A stretch of 64,000 bases of DNA from Paramarasmius palmivorus (GCA_037176845.1 JAYKXP010000083.1:124001-188000); one strand, 5' to 3'. Shown: positions 22,693-34,779, counted from the first letter of the stretch. A program made the numbers and translations. The notes: generated by a model from the sequence alone, not told the origin.

Positions 22693-24078
22693 TCACCTCT
22701 GAACGTTCTCCCCGGGACACTCGTCGAGTGTTTCTATTGGCGATGCACGAGCTACCCGTGTCGTCCCTTGTGTGTGCGCTGTCTCAGTAGAGCGAATTGG
22801 AAACATTTCATAATCTGGGTTGTTCAGTGTAACGCCCAAGGTGACGCGAACAATGATGATAGATGTTGTAATTCCCTGGCAGACGGTTCAATATATGCAA
22901 CACCTGAAGACCAATGACTCACTGCAATGGCGGGCCATGAACGAACTAAGCACGAACGTACTGAAGTCCAGAATAATGCTGTATTTTCCGACATTGCGGA
23001 TTCTCTTGGGATCAGATATAGCTGAAGGGTTGCAGTGGTAATAAGGAACGCAGAGTAGAATATTCCGGATTCCAGCCTGCGTTGAGGTCACTATATGATA
23101 ACAGCAACATATTGATGACTCACGTTGCCGCGATAATGCAGGTGTACATATCTAACAACTTGCGTTCCAGGTATTGTCTGACTTGCTGACGAACGGAGAG
23201 TATTTGGAACGCTAATAGATAGCATGAGTTATAGAACCATATGGAATTCGTTTGAGGAACGCGCCTATGAGCCCAGAAAGGAGCAAGTCGTTTATTGAGA
23301 TTACCATCAAAATTGGAGGGGTGACAGCTTCGAAGCGGAAATACAATCCAGAAAGGATGCCGAACGCCACAACTACGCCCAATATTGGGAGTAAGTTTAT
23401 ACAGATATACAGTGACTCACTATGGACAATAAGGGATATTGCTAGGAGTACCAAAACAACCTTCCATCGTCTCCCCCAAACGACGAAGCTACGCCATACC
23501 TATTAGCGAAGGTGAGAAAACGTCAGTCAAGGTTAATTAACCTTACCAAAATAGCGTCTGCTATCGCGCTGTCTAGAAGTCTTAGTCATGGTAAGATCAC
23601 CGCCGTTGCATGCGGTACAGACCTACATGCAATCAAGATTTCGTTGCCGGTTATCAGCATGTTGTTGTACAAGACATTCAGTTCGCCGTCCGAGAGTCGA
23701 GAACAACTAAGGAATGTCAAGTCAGTAAAGCAGGTTCATGATTATGGCCTACTAACCCTTCACACACAACAAGGATATCATGTACCATCCCAAGTGCAAG
23801 GTAAACCGATGTAAGAAGAAAGAGGATGATATTCGCAAGGAGGTTATATTTATATGCTTCCCGTTGTCGTTTGCGCAAGATGTACACGCAGATACCAAAT
23901 AGTACAATATATGCACCTTTGGGGATACTGAGGGTAGGAAGTCAACAAGGTGAGCACTGGAACGTACCGTACAGTAGAAAATTCCACTATAATATTGATG
24001 AGCGTTCGAGCTGAATGTGCTCAGGGAAGCGATACATACTGCAGTAACGGCAAGGTACAAAGCTTCAGTGTATGGCAT
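22693..24078 (-). CDS. 7TM GPCR-like family gene, copy J (extra intron, unusual tail)
   Basis: Minus-strand exons 24078-24040, 23986-23968, 23916-23757, 23706-23623, 23568-23547, 23499-23421, 23372-23265, 23211-23124, 23076-22923, 22875-22693; 936 nt, 311 residues. The family's 244-nt third exon is split here into 160+84 nt by a 50-nt intron (donor gttagt), and only that splice avoids several stops. Motifs: YIVLFGICVYILRKRQ, AIADAILVWRSFVVWGRRW, MVISINDLLLSGLI, LESGIFYSAF, GITTSIIIVRVTLGVTLNN. After TM7 the tail diverges completely and lacks the VIGRD motif. The intron after exon 6 has a GC donor (gcgcgt). Its opposite orientation to neighbouring copies implies an inversion. Confidence 0.78.
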
Positions 24079-25545
24079 GTCTGGGAGATCCAACGTGGTA
24101 GGCGTATGCGAACGGTAGGCACGAAAGTTCAATGAAGGTATAAGTAGCCATGATAGAACTAGGTTTGATGGAAGTACATCCATCTGTTCGGGATAACGCA
24201 ATGATTCAAGACAAGTACACCAAGCGCTGATGACCGAGGCGGGACCGAAAGCTGAGAGCGGGAGTCCGTCTCGGTATAAAAGATTTACCAGAACAGGAGA
24301 CGGCCTCATTCATGCTCAAGACTGTCAACGAAACTTTCGGACAAAGCAATGCCGAATATTTGACCGATACGCCAAGCAAAGTATGACTGTTCATCGCATG
24401 CGCATTTCCAGCGCGATTGATGATCTCTTTGGATTACAGCCTTCGAGAAGTGGAAAGAGGTTCCACTAGCGGTCCCATGACGAGACCTAACGCCAAGCAC
24501 ATTTCACCACTACATGCGTTTGTACATGGCGAATAGCCGAGTAAACCTAAATGGATGCAGTATAAAGGCTCACGGGATGTGATGATAATCTGAGCCAAGC
24601 TCAACTTCAAAAGAAGCCAGAATCGACGTACCTGAGCCACTAAGTACCCCGAAATATGCATCCAACCGAAAGTGTTCCTTAGGCATGATCGTGCCGTGAC
24701 ATAGATCCTGTAACCTCTCAAGGTGGACTGAACTCGGTGGGATACAAAAGACATTTCCCAGTTGAAGATGGCGATCAAGAACAGAGAGTTGCTACGTAGT
24801 TACGAAGTCGGAGTTCATCTACAGAAAGCGATTTTTCGTGGGTGTGACGCACAGTTGGATTCAGGCACGCACCACAATAATGACGCAAGCGCCCAGGTAC
24901 CATCGCACGCATAACAGCGTAAAGAGCCAGAGGTTATGCTACCATACGCAATGGGTCAAAAATGGTGGAATTAATGTTCACAGTGTTAATCAGACGGACG
25001 TCCACACTAGGTGTTATTGCAATGCTCTGCGTTAGCAACCATTGATCGGTACGGGATTTGGTACGATGTATGACATTTGTCTGCACCGGCGTTTTTTGAA
25101 TGCCATCGAAGCCCCAGTAGCTACGTATGCCATCTATTTCCGACATTCTCGAGCTCCGATTATAATGAAGACATGGAGCTGCGATCCGTCAAAGAGTAAA
25201 GACCTCATTGATTGATGATGTCATTACAAGTCTATTGATATAAATAAGTGGGAAGGAATTCTGCACGACCGACACCATTCAACTCTCAGATTCTCGAGTT
25301 TTCGGAATATCCACTGGTGTTGTCACTCTCCACTGCTTGGTTGCCTTTGAAACGCAACGTCCATCCGATTCCAGGTTTCGGGTTTGAGCTTTGTAGGTGT
25401 ACAAGATGTTGATTGGTACGCCGTTTTCGTACATATTATCAAAGTTGGTGTTTCAATCATGAGCAGCTTTTGAATTGTTCACGAGGGTACATAGCTAAAC
25501 CCCAATAGCTGTATCACCCTCATTCGGAGTGTTAACATTTCCTGT
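24079..25545. other. 5' flank of copy J and gene-poor DNA
   Basis: No convincing gene. ATGACGCAAGCG occurs at 24880-24891, preceded by ggcacgcaccac rather than CACGTGG, a probable P-module relic. The text near 25340-25370 (tttgaaacgcaacgtccatc) is another P-type leader fragment. Confidence 0.4.
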
Positions 25546-25695
25546 TGGAGTGGGCCAGGAGGGGCTGAGGAAGCCCTAGCTGCTGCTAACGCGGTGGATG
25601 CGATTGGGGAAAGTAGCTACGACAGGAATGACTACATCGAGAGCGCTCACGTGACCGCTAGACCGGCTCGGACTATGCCGGTAGCCCCTACTACA
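25546..25695. mobile_element. candidate solo LTR of a very small LTR retrotransposon, copy 1
   Basis: A 150-bp unit that begins TGGAGTGGGCC and ends CCCCTACTACA. It has the TG...CA termini of LTRs and is flanked by a 4-bp direct repeat CTGT (25542-25545 and 25696-25699). The second copy at 30271 has the same length and about 95% identity, with a different 4-bp flank repeat. It is GC-richer than its surroundings and has no coding capacity. An alternative is a miniature DNA transposon with imperfect inverted ends. Confidence 0.7.
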
Positions 25696-25799
25696 CTGTG
25701 TACACGGTCATGGCGTTGTTCTCTAGACCAAGCATATCGATCAACACATGTGTTATCACCATCAATCTCAGCCGGAGATCCGCCTTCATACACTAGTAG

Positions 25800-26350
25800 A
25801 TAGGTGATACAGTGGGAAGCTTATTTTCTTTCAAGATTCTGGCTGACTTAGGTTCAAACCCTGGTAGTTCTTGTGAAATTAGGGTTGTTGATACTCTTCG
25901 GGCTTTCCGCTGAGCTTTGGAATGCGCGTACTCTGAGCTTGAAGGTGTAGAGGAAGTCGAACTAGGTATCTCATATCAAGATGTTGTTAGGGTGGTCGAT
26001 GATCAACTAGGGTGCAACTGCCTCAGTTGTTCCCTGATTCATCCTTACTCTGACTCGTAAATTGGTTGGTGGTATAGCGGTTTGCGCCGTTGAAATGAAG
26101 CTATAGAGAGTTGACTGTGTGGTATGTAAGAGTCGTCATGTCATTTAATACTGTTGGGCGTCAATACAGGATAATTGTGATCAACTATAGCTCTTTTCTT
26201 ACGAGTTGGAGCTACCACAATCTTAGCTGTCGAACTCACAACCTAGAGCGTTACTTGGGCTGGTATGTATTCGGCGAGTCGTGCATTCAGAATTCTCATC
26301 CCATTTGTCCGCTCACGGCGAGCTTTGCGTAGCTCTAGCTAAGTAGTAAT
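25800..26350. repeat. duplicated background (partner about 16430-16900)
   Basis: Starts with a tRNA-Gln-like relic (about 25803-25872: gtgatacagtgggaagctta ... ttcaaaccctggtagttctt), then ctctgagcttga, gtcgaactaggt and cctcagttgttccctgattc. No open frame shared with the partner. Confidence 0.5.
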
Positions 26351-26764
26351 GATCATTTCCGGAACAGGGCGCATCCGACATGGAAGGCTTCACGGGGTTG
26401 ATTATGTTTGATTCTGTTTATGAACAGGTTGTGGATCTATGGAGCTGTGCACATTCCCCGCCCTTTCAAGGTTCTCGCTCCCAGATTGATGCTTCCTTTC
26501 GATGAATGGGCGTGATGAAGAGATACTTATCTTTGATCTTTTGTCACGAGTTGCCATCAATCCCTGATGCTGCAGCGTCCTGAATCTCTTCTTCATCTTC
26601 GTCATTGTACCTGCTCCAAGTCATATATTTGTTGGTGGTACGACATCGTGGGCCGTTGGAATCAAGACGTAGGGCGTCCATTGTGAAGTATGTAGTAGTC
26701 GTCGTGACACTTCAATGGGCATTAGCGCAATAAACTACCTTCATTTCTTGGTCCTTTTATCGTT

Positions 26765-26867
26765 GGTATCTAACAGTGTAGCGGTTATCACTCGGGATTC
26801 TGATTTTGTGTTACAAAGTCGTTGCCACTTGTTTCCCGAAACCCAGGTTCGAATCCTGGTAGCACCT
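26765..26867 (+). pseudogene. tRNA-Gln(CUG)-like relic with intron
   Basis: The anticodon arm (CGGGA TTCTGAT ... TCCCG), T arm and 3' acceptor are the same as the intact genes, and the intron is longer. The 5' acceptor strand (GGTATCT) no longer pairs with AGCACC, and two extra bases precede the D arm, so normal folding is lost. Confidence 0.7.
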
Positions 26868-27373
26868 CTCCGACATCGAGTTGAAAGATTTTTTGGTGTT
26901 GTCTATTCTTTCGTAGATATCTAACAAGGCGTCCTTTTGGAATCATTTCCGACGTTTACTCTGCGTTATGGTTCTCTTTCACCTGGAATCAGACGGGCAG
27001 GTTTGGGTATGCTTATTCTCGCATTGACCTTTCCGTTTGCTAGATTTCTAGATTACAAGAACATCGGGTTATTATGTAGTATTAGCTTCGTCCACAACTT
27101 TTTTGTGGTCAGGACTGGGATACGCCTTCGTAAAACTAATCTATCATGGGTGTTATAGTATTCTGAGTTCGGAACATGGTACGAATGAACGCTCCAGGGT
27201 CAAACCCTGCAATGATGTACTCTTGCACTCCTAGTGACCGAGCTGAAGGCGTCGAGGAGATTCAGAGAGGACTGTGTGTGCGCTTCAGAAAGTTGTGGGG
27301 ACGGTCACACCCGTCATGAAGTTGATGAACATTTGGACCTCTCAACCCGTGTGTATCATCTCCGCCTATCGTA

Positions 27374-27444
27374 GGTGTTATAGTGGAGAGGTTATCCCGT
27401 CAAGATCACCTTTCCGAATCCCAGGTTCGAACCCTGATAGCACC
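27374..27444 (+). pseudogene. tRNA-Gln-like relic without anticodon arm homology
   Basis: GGTGTTATAGTGGAGAGGTTATCC...CCCAGGTTCGAACCCTGATAGCACC. The 7-bp acceptor stem still pairs, but the D and anticodon arms do not fold. It resembles the heads of the 8.5-kb repeat (GTGGAGAGG variant). Confidence 0.6.
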
Positions 27445-27719
27445 CGTAAAAGTCTTTCTGTCAGAGTCGTTTTTGCAACTTTTTTGACTTCATTTTCGAC
27501 GGCTATTGGATTGTGAAGAGCCGTCTCGCGTTACACGGTGGATAGGACCCTGTAGCGTCAAGTCTTGATATAAGACGGGTAAGTCGTATCTGGTTGATAG
27601 CCTTAGGGCGAGTGATTGTACCATCTCGGCATTGAATATGCCAGTTCCACGACCATAGCGATCAAAGCGTCATAGTGCGATAGGAATCGCTCCGAGTAGG
27701 ACAGAGAACGCAAACGGTT

Positions 27720-28200
27720 TCTCTTGTCTCGGGATGGAGTAAGGAAAAGCTAGAGTTGGTTTAGTTTCAATGAAAGGGGACGGAAAATACGTGCGAATCC
27801 TTGTTCTCGACGTATACGTGTTTGGATAGTCATTCCACAGGCATTGATGTAACTGTATCGTATATCCCGCGTTGAAGTCGTATCTGATATGGTAACTGGT
27901 CGTTACGATCCTGGTATCTGAAGATCTGATTGACGATTTTTATTTAGCCCTGCGCGATACAACAGGTGTCTCGATGCAAGCATGATCGATGGAGCTGTCT
28001 ACTGAGGGTTTTTGAGTCACTTGCAATTGGATGGGGTGCGCACCTTGAAGGGAATCCCAGCGCCAGCTATGGAACATCATAACGTTCCAGTTCATCACAC
28101 ACCGATATCCATACCATCAGCTGACTGAGGTTTGTCTGCCTTGAATACACCCCCCTTCCTCAAAATGCTGATTGAACGGCATGCGCACCTTAAGGAATCC
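27720..28200 (+). repeat. dispersed block R, copy 2
   Basis: Landmarks gcattgatgtaactgtat, cccgcgttgaagtcgtatct, gatatggtaa, ttttgagtcacttgcaattg and catcagctgactgag...tctgcc are in the same order as in copy 1 (11640) and copy 3 (34780). Lies about 0.6 kb upstream of copy F. Confidence 0.6.
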
Positions 28201-28719
28201 CGACGGAACCATTGCTCAGGACCTGGTGTATCATTGAAAATATGCTGATAGTGGCCCGGGCAACAGCAACAAGGCTAGGTTTGCACGTCTCAAAAGCACA
28301 TGACCTTGAGACCACACATTTGATTCAGTAGGCAGACTCGGATACCGCTTCCTCTGCCTGAACGTGAATCGCTTTGTATCTGAGGAGGGCAGATACTGTC
28401 GGCATGAAGGCACAAATTACCATGACAACAGCAGCATGCTTTCTGATCTTGAACCTCCATGATCCCATAGCTTCAGTGCACTAACCACCGAAACAGCTGA
28501 TCTGACTCTGAGCAGGGATACTGCATCGCAGAAGCATCACATCGTGATTGTATTGTACTGCATTTGTCACACTTGAACTGGCCAACGCCGATGTATTCTA
28601 TAGGTGGATGCAATGTCCGATGAAAGATCCCGACTCGAAATGAAATGAAATACCAGATAAGTCCAGTGTTTGACTGATCGTCACTCAGGTGGCATGTCTC
28701 AATAGCCTGCATCTGCCGT

Positions 28720-28764
28720 GGAAACGCGATTACGGCTGTTTAATTCTTGAGCCAGTGTATAAAA
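28720..28764 (+). promoter_or_regulatory. putative promoter of copy F (GGAAACGCGATTA plus TATA)
   Basis: GGAAACGCGATTA at 28720-28732 and TATAAAA at 28758-28764, about 50 bp before the start codon. Copy H has the same 13-mer at 42303-42315 and TATATAA at 42341-42347, with the same spacing (25 bp between the motifs). The surrounding bases are less conserved. Confidence 0.5.
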
Positions 28765-28814
28765 CTGCAGCTGATCTAGTCTCTCCATAGTCCCCGCATA
28801 TGGTTTCAATCGAC

Positions 28815-30175
28815 ATGGAAAATTTCAGGTGGGCGAAGGAAGATACACTTACCAATGAGGTATGCATAGATATGGAGCGACCGATCACAGTTCTGACTCA
28901 TCGCGCAGGTAGTTTCCATTGTATATGGTGAGTACAAACCTGCAATTTAGATATGACTCACTCCTTGAAGGCATTTACATTGTGGTATTCGGAATTTGCA
29001 CCCACATTCTGTGGAAGAACAAAACCTCACAGAAATACAACCTATTGGCCAATATTTCCATTTTCATCCTTGCAACAATAAATCTTCTTGTCTACACCTC
29101 GATCGAAATCAGTGAAATATGTTTGCGGACAAAACACTCAGCTCCATTTAGTGAATGCTATATCTCAGAGCTACCACTCATCGTTCTAGCTCCTTATCTG
29201 GGAATTGCATGTAGGCAAGTACCTCTGATTATCGATGATCACCGCCCTAATCAGCACACTCTATGTTTCAGCTTAATAGCCGACATTATCCTGGTAACTA
29301 ATAGGCCCACTCCATACGGGATGTTGGCTAACACATCGCCAGATTTCGCGATGCTATGTAGTTTGGGGGAGGAAGTGGAGAGTTATCATTCTCCCTATTC
29401 TGCTGACTGGTTTTCACAGCACGTCATTTAGTTCTATCGTTATTTATTTAACTCATCACTCACACAGTTCCTGCATACTTTGCCGGAAGTTATATTCTTA
29501 CTATCGGGGCAGTGGGGATTGCAACAAACAACTTGCTCCTCTCTTTGCTTATTGGTGATGCACTATCGTATCCCCTCTTTTGCTCTCGCTCATTAAAGCC
29601 CATCAGCATTCAAAATCTTTTCGATATCTCGCGAGGTTTCCCGATACGTAGGCAAAAAATCACGGAGTATGCAGAGAATTGTACTTGGTGCAACGTGAGC
29701 ATTACATTGACCATCAAGCGTTCCTCAATAATCCAATAGACCAATAGACTCGAGTCTGGGATCGTTTATTCCGCATCTCTCATCACGTTTGCTGTCGCGA
29801 CCTATAACTTGAATGATTCCAATTTGAGTTGGCTCGTTTCGGAAACTTTTCGTAAAGCGTGGCCTTACTGTGCTGTAAGTCCTCATGCACTATTCATTAT
29901 CTAAGGATGACGAATAATGTCTTTAGGGTATTACTGCGTCTATTGTTATTGTTCGTGTCAGCCTCGGTACTGCCTTCAATGACTTGAGAACCGAACTGGC
30001 AACAGTCGGGGCGCTGGAAGTGGATCGTTCAACCAATCCAATGCAAAACCAAGCAGCTGGTCGTAGTCCAACAGTGGAAGAACGCAATGAAGTTATTGTC
30101 ATTGGACGTGATATCGAGTCTGGGCAGTTACGATCATCGCAATGGTACAGTACTACAACTGTACTTTGTATCTAG
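28815..30175 (+). CDS. 7TM GPCR-like family gene, copy F
   Basis: Nine exons: 28815-28859, 28909-28927, 28971-29214, 29272-29293, 29343-29418, 29468-29554, 29607-29694, 29748-29874, 29927-30175; 957 nt, 318 residues. Topology by hydrophobicity: TM1 YIVVFGICTHILW, TM2 ISIFILATINLLVY, TM3 into RCYVVWGRKWRVIILP (TM4), TM5 GIATNNLLLSLLI, TM6 LESGIVYSASLITFAVA, TM7 GITASIVIVRVSLG, then a cytoplasmic tail with EVIVIGRDIESGQ. Intron 3 starts GC (gcaagt). Intron 5 starts gcacgt by alignment with D and H, though a GT site nine bases earlier (29410) keeps frame. The tail runs past the usual end (LRSSQWYSTTTVLCI). Closest relative in the window is copy H. Confidence 0.87.
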
Positions 30176-30270
30176 TCGATAGAAGTGAAGAGTATGGCTG
30201 GGATAGGGTTGTCCTTCTGCGAAAGTACGGCGCCAACTTGAGGTTATAGTGCGGTATGAATTATAGTCGG

Positions 30271-30420
30271 TGGAGTGGGCCAGGAGGGGCTGAGGAAGCC
30301 CTAGCTGCTGCTAACGCAGTGGATGCGATTGGGAAAAGTAGCTACGACAGGAATGACTACATAGATAATGCTCACGTGACCGCTAGTCCGGCTCGGACTA
30401 TGCCGGTAGCCCCTACTACA
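30271..30420. mobile_element. candidate solo LTR, copy 2
   Basis: Same 150-bp unit as 25546-25695, with no indels and about seven substitutions, inserted into the 3' flank of copy F. Flanking 4-bp direct repeats TCGG lie at 30267-30270 and 30421-30424. The flanking text gcggtatgaat matches the flanks at 16915 and 43875, so the empty site can be inferred there. Confidence 0.72.
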
Positions 30421-30424
30421 TCGG

Positions 30425-32172
30425 ACATTTTTGGCGCGTACCTTACTGCTCGTTCCGAAATGGGACCAAGGCAGTTAGTATCAAGTATCAAACCCATTGG
30501 GATGTGGACATGCTATAAATCACTTCGATCTCAAGAAAGACGTAATTCATATCAGCCACGGGTTTCAGAAGAGTGAAAACGGTTGTAAGGCAGACATGAT
30601 GGGTGCCAGCAAGGCATGATGATCAGCACCAAAGTGATCGGAGTTACCCAAATCAAACGTTTTCACAATGCGCTCAAGCGCGTAATATACCACGTTCAAT
30701 AAGATTGAGTATTGGAATCTACGCTGATTTTGGTCGATCAATAATTCACGCTCGAGAGCCCGAGGATCCAGCTTGATATACAGTGACGCAGGGCCAGCAA
30801 AGTCTCGACGACCATGGCGTAGCATCTGCTCGTGTCGGTATGCCGAGTACAAAGTGCAATACAAACAATCTGTGGTATTCTTTCCGTTGATGCTGTTTTG
30901 GAGAGTTGTGTGATAGCCGTGGAATCGTACAGAGCGCTTTTAGATGAGTGCTCTTGGATTGTACCACTCAAAGATAGGAATACTGGGGATAGGATGGAGA
31001 TTTGCATCACGGGCACTCTTCATCACTATCTTGTGATCCAACCTCTTCTCGGTCATTGGTCCTGAAACACGTGTGCTGTGAACGATTAGGATTGAAAGTT
31101 ATGGAAGAGTATCTGGGGTGCAAAGCTGAGATTTTGAAACACTCGGCTAAACCAAGAATCTCGCCAGCGCACGTAGGAGATGTAGTGTCAAATGTTGTCT
31201 GTACGGTGATGGTCAGTACGAGTATCATTCTGTATTCGAAAGAGATGCCGGGTGAAGTGATGGTTCCAACATCACAGTGTCCAACACTTAGCTCATATCG
31301 CCCTTCGCAAATCAAGGAGAGTAACGCACGAGAACGGATAGTCAGTGGTGTGCGGACCTTCGTTGCTCCTGGAAGTTGCAAATCAAAGGCAGATTCACAT
31401 GACGTCCGTCTCCGAGGAACAACATCTCTTTATCTTATGCTGAAGTCGTTTAGTAAATGAGAAATAGAATCGCGGATGGGATCACTCACCGAGTAGCACC
31501 GCGTGAACCAAGCCGGTGAGGATATGAATCATTCGAGGTCGATGATTACGCGTACGGCTGTGGAGATCATGATGACATTGGCCTGGTGACATGGCGAGAA
31601 GCTCGACTCAAATGAGGCAGGGGTATTCACTTCTTCACGCTGTCTCGGCTATAATAGTGGTGTAGCTTCAAACTCCTGAGAAGGATCGTCGATCATAACA
31701 ACGGAGAATGAATGGCTCGTGTCCAAGCGCCAGCTTAGATGAGGTGGTTCGGTCTGATCACGAGGTGGACCAATGTTCTTGGAAACGGTTGAGGTCATCG
31801 AAGCTACTCGGACACTGAAAGACTTGAAGACGCGTCTTAAGTGCCGCGACTACCCGGCCAGATATAAACAAAGAGTAAATAGCGGTGATACGCACCTGAT
31901 ATGTGAATTCCCTTTTATTAAAGCCTGATGTGGGAACAGCGCAAAGGGAGTGATTGTGAGGGCTAGATGAGGTTGCTTGACTTGATGGAAGTTATAGTTT
32001 AATCCAAGTCAGAAGAATGGTTGGATAAAACTTAAAGGGCTACTAGGGACATTACCTTCGAGTGATTCAATGTCCAAAGTCCTGGCATCGACGTTGGCGT
32101 TTAGGTCTCTATTGATCTAATAGGAGGGCGTGGACCCGGAAGTTGAGAAGGGAAAAAATTTGACAGAAGCCT
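30425..32172. other. gene-poor duplicated background
   Basis: Bases 30447-30480 match the minus-strand repeat near 5900-5935 (gctcgttccgaaa...gggaccaaggcagttag). About 31230-31290 matches 1790-1850. Open stretches of 90-150 codons exist on both strands near 30.7-31.5 kb but lack homology to one another and to any family I know. No gene called. Confidence 0.4.
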
Positions 32173-32258
32173 AGCCCACCGCGAGGGTCGAACTCGCAGC
32201 CTTCAGATCACCTGAACAATATTTCAGTTATAAGAGTCTGACGCTCTATCAGGCGGGC
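32173..32258 (-). pseudogene. tRNA-Lys(CUU) relic, D arm deleted
   Basis: Acceptor, anticodon (TCAGACTCTTA), intron and T arm are present, but about 10 bases of the D arm (TAGCTCAATC) are missing, so GCCCGCC runs straight into TGATAGAGC. Not expected to fold or be processed normally. Confidence 0.75.
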
Positions 32259-32291
32259 TGTGGTTTGTGTCAAAGCGTCAAAGATTGGAGG

Positions 32292-33960
32292 CCACGTGAT
32301 TCGTCAGGCACATTTGATGACGCAAGCAGATTGTTGATTTTTGAACTGCAACGCCCATCGTCGTGTTTCTGTTCTCCTTCGTTGGATATGTTGGAATATG
32401 GCTATAGGGTGAGTTCTCATCGTCTTTTCGCTTTCTGCTTCTCACTAATCCTCCCTATTCGAATGTTCAGCTTGATTGAACCCTCGACACCCAGCACCAC
32501 TTCCCTCGAGCTACCGACGTCGACAACCTCAAGATGAAAAGTGACCAATTGCAGGTCGATCTACGTTCCCATTGCGAGCTCGACATTCACGGTGCTTGAA
32601 GAGTTTCTCGTCCCTTCATGAATCCAGATGATATGGTTGGGGGTCGCTACTATCGGAAATGGGACCCTGTTGAATCGTGGGGAGAAGGCGTCGGCTACGG
32701 GTTAGGGTGAGCTTTTGTTGTCTTTCTTGCTGCTGTTTGCTCAGTCATCGCGTTCAAGTTTCAGTCCAGCTTGACGATTCGACACCCACCACCCACGTCA
32801 CTTCCTCAAGATGAAAACCACCAATTTCTGGTCTTTCGTTGTCCAAGCTCCGGCTGTTAGGTCGGCATTACCATTGTTTTTCGCTCACACGTCGAACGCT
32901 CACACTTTTGGATAGCACCAACCACTGTCGGAAAAGAGTCCAGATGATGTTGAGATCGTTAGTGTCAGAAAAGGGAACTCTAGGTTAATGAAAACGCACG
33001 TACTTCGATTTACGTGTCAGCTAACTGTACGGTCCTTCTAGTGACTGCGATCTTGCCGATATCAACACCCTCTACCTCTCAGATCTATGCTCAACGCCTC
33101 GATCGCCTTCTCGATCGCACTTCGCCGCTATCTCCTACTCATCAACTCATCGTTTTTCGCGCTTCCTTCAAGGCATGGCTTCGGGTGTTCGGGAAGGAGG
33201 GTACAGGGAGCAAAGTTGACTGGGTCCAACCACGATAATACCACCTCCCCTTCCACACCTATACCCATTCCCTTCATCGCTGTCTTCCAAGCGTCCATAT
33301 TGATGATGCACCTTGTACATCCGGCCACCCTAACGCCCCTCGCCTTCCTTGAACGCATCCTCGGTTCCTGACCGTTTCACTTTGATTTACATAATAAATC
33401 GAAGTCGTGTGTCGTTGCTGCCGGACGGTGGGCGTTAAGTGGGTAATGACGTGTCTTTTCCGACCCTGAGTGACATCTGACGATGCTCCCTTCTAGGTCC
33501 TTGCCACCCGACAAGAAGATCATATCGAACACCTGGATCACATACCCCTCTGCACCTACCTCCCAGCATCTCTCTCACATCCCCCTACGCCCCTGGCATA
33601 GCGAAGGACTTGAGCGAATATTGCCGGATGGCTTCACGGCAGTATTTCTCCCGCGAAGGATTGTTTTTGGGAAGCAGCAGGAGGATCGGGAGTTTAACGT
33701 GGATCGAGTCATAATCCGACTACAAGGTACGCAGTTTCTCGTACCCTGTATTGTTCGTCTATCTGATCAGCCTCCATTCTCGCATCAGCTCTCACTACCC
33801 TCTTATACCCATCTACCGTTTGCTTTTCGTTTAGCCCGGGTTCTCATATCCTGCACTTCTTCACCGGAAGGAGGGTAAGAAATGTATCATGCTCCAATGT
33901 GTGTTACCTAAACCATCTTCCTATTTGGGGACTTGTGAAAGGATTGAGCTAATTCCCCGC
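32292..33960 (+). pseudogene. P-family locus 5, the longest copy
   Basis: CCACGTGA 32292-32299 and GATGACGCAAGC 32316-32327, then exon-like segments: DDASRLLIFELQRPSS... ending GYR before gtgagt; a second ending near gtcgatctacgttccc; LDDSTPTTHVTSS; LTLLDSTNHCRKRVQM followed by gttaatg...gtgtcag; and TAILPISTPSTSQIYAQRLDRLL. This last segment also occurs at 36720. Distal text to 33870 matches 7.8-8.1 kb. Stops interrupt any continuous translation, so it is decayed or differently spliced. Product unknown. Confidence 0.45.
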
Positions 33961-33962
33961 AG

Positions 33963-34651
33963 TACTGCTATAGTGTGGTGGTTATCACTTGGGACACGAT
34001 TATATAAAGTGGATCGCAATCCCGTTTAGCACCTCATTTGGCCGTGTCATTGAGTTTTTTGGTTCTTCTAGGGATGGGTTTGAACTTGACGTTGACGCTC
34101 ATATAGAACGGCCTGCGTCCACGCGTTATCATTTCTCTCTATGCGGAGGTGTCTAGTCTTCGGAGTAGATCGCTCCGTGAAGTTTTTGTGTAATGTTATC
34201 GCTATATCTAGCTGTTACAGGTGTTATCGTGTAGGGGTTATCACCCATCCGGTATTCTAATCCTAAGTAGTATGAACTCACCAAGTTTGAATCCCGGTAA
34301 CACCTGTAATGATGGAGATTAGTGCACGTTTTTGGACTCGCTCGTGGTTTTCGTTTCGATACCGTAGAGGATAGTCATAGGTGGGTAGTCGTACTTTTCT
34401 CTGTGAGGCCATTGAGCTTTGTTAGATCAGCCAATTTCGGATCGTGTTATTCGTATCAGAAGGTTTCCAAGTTTGTCTCGTGCGTATTGTGTCGTACTAT
34501 CTCCGTACTACTGATCTCATTGCTTACTTTTAAAGGGCAGGGATCCACCTTCGTGACAGTCGAACATATCATAGGTGCTACAGTGGAGAGCTTATATCCT
34601 CACGATCTTGACAGATTCGCCTTTCCTGACTCCGCAACTCTCGTAGCACCT
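33963..34651 (+). repeat. three tRNA-Gln-like relics in a row
   Basis: 33963-34034 keeps the 5' half (gctatagtgtggtggttatc) and an end tttagcacct. 34220-34305 has GGTGTTATCGTGTAGGGGTTATCAC, a long anticodon insert and GGTAACACC, with the acceptor fully paired. 34574-34651 has GGTGCTACAGTGGAGAGCTTAT and GTAGCACC. None has a valid anticodon arm. They follow P locus 5, the position occupied by intact tRNA-Gln genes after loci 2 and 7. Confidence 0.6.
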
Positions 34652-34779
34652 GCCAATCTTCATAGGAATGGTCTTTTTTGCATCTCGTTGTTTCATTTTC
34701 GACAGCTATTGGATTAGGAAGTACTCTTTCGGCCTTTGGCTCTCGCGATCACGCCGCATTACACACTAGATAGGACATT

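Noticed and set aside
30565..31460. Genes in the open frames at 30.6-31.5 kb on both strands
   Set aside because: Overlapping frames on opposite strands, no splice chain, no family motifs, and part of the region matches a broken block near 1.8 kb.
33483..33878. Cytochrome P450-like reading of the 131-codon open frame (SNTWITYPSAP)
   Set aside because: No heme-binding or ExxR motif; the sequence belongs to the distal part of P locus 5 and matches a broken copy at 7.8-8.1 kb.
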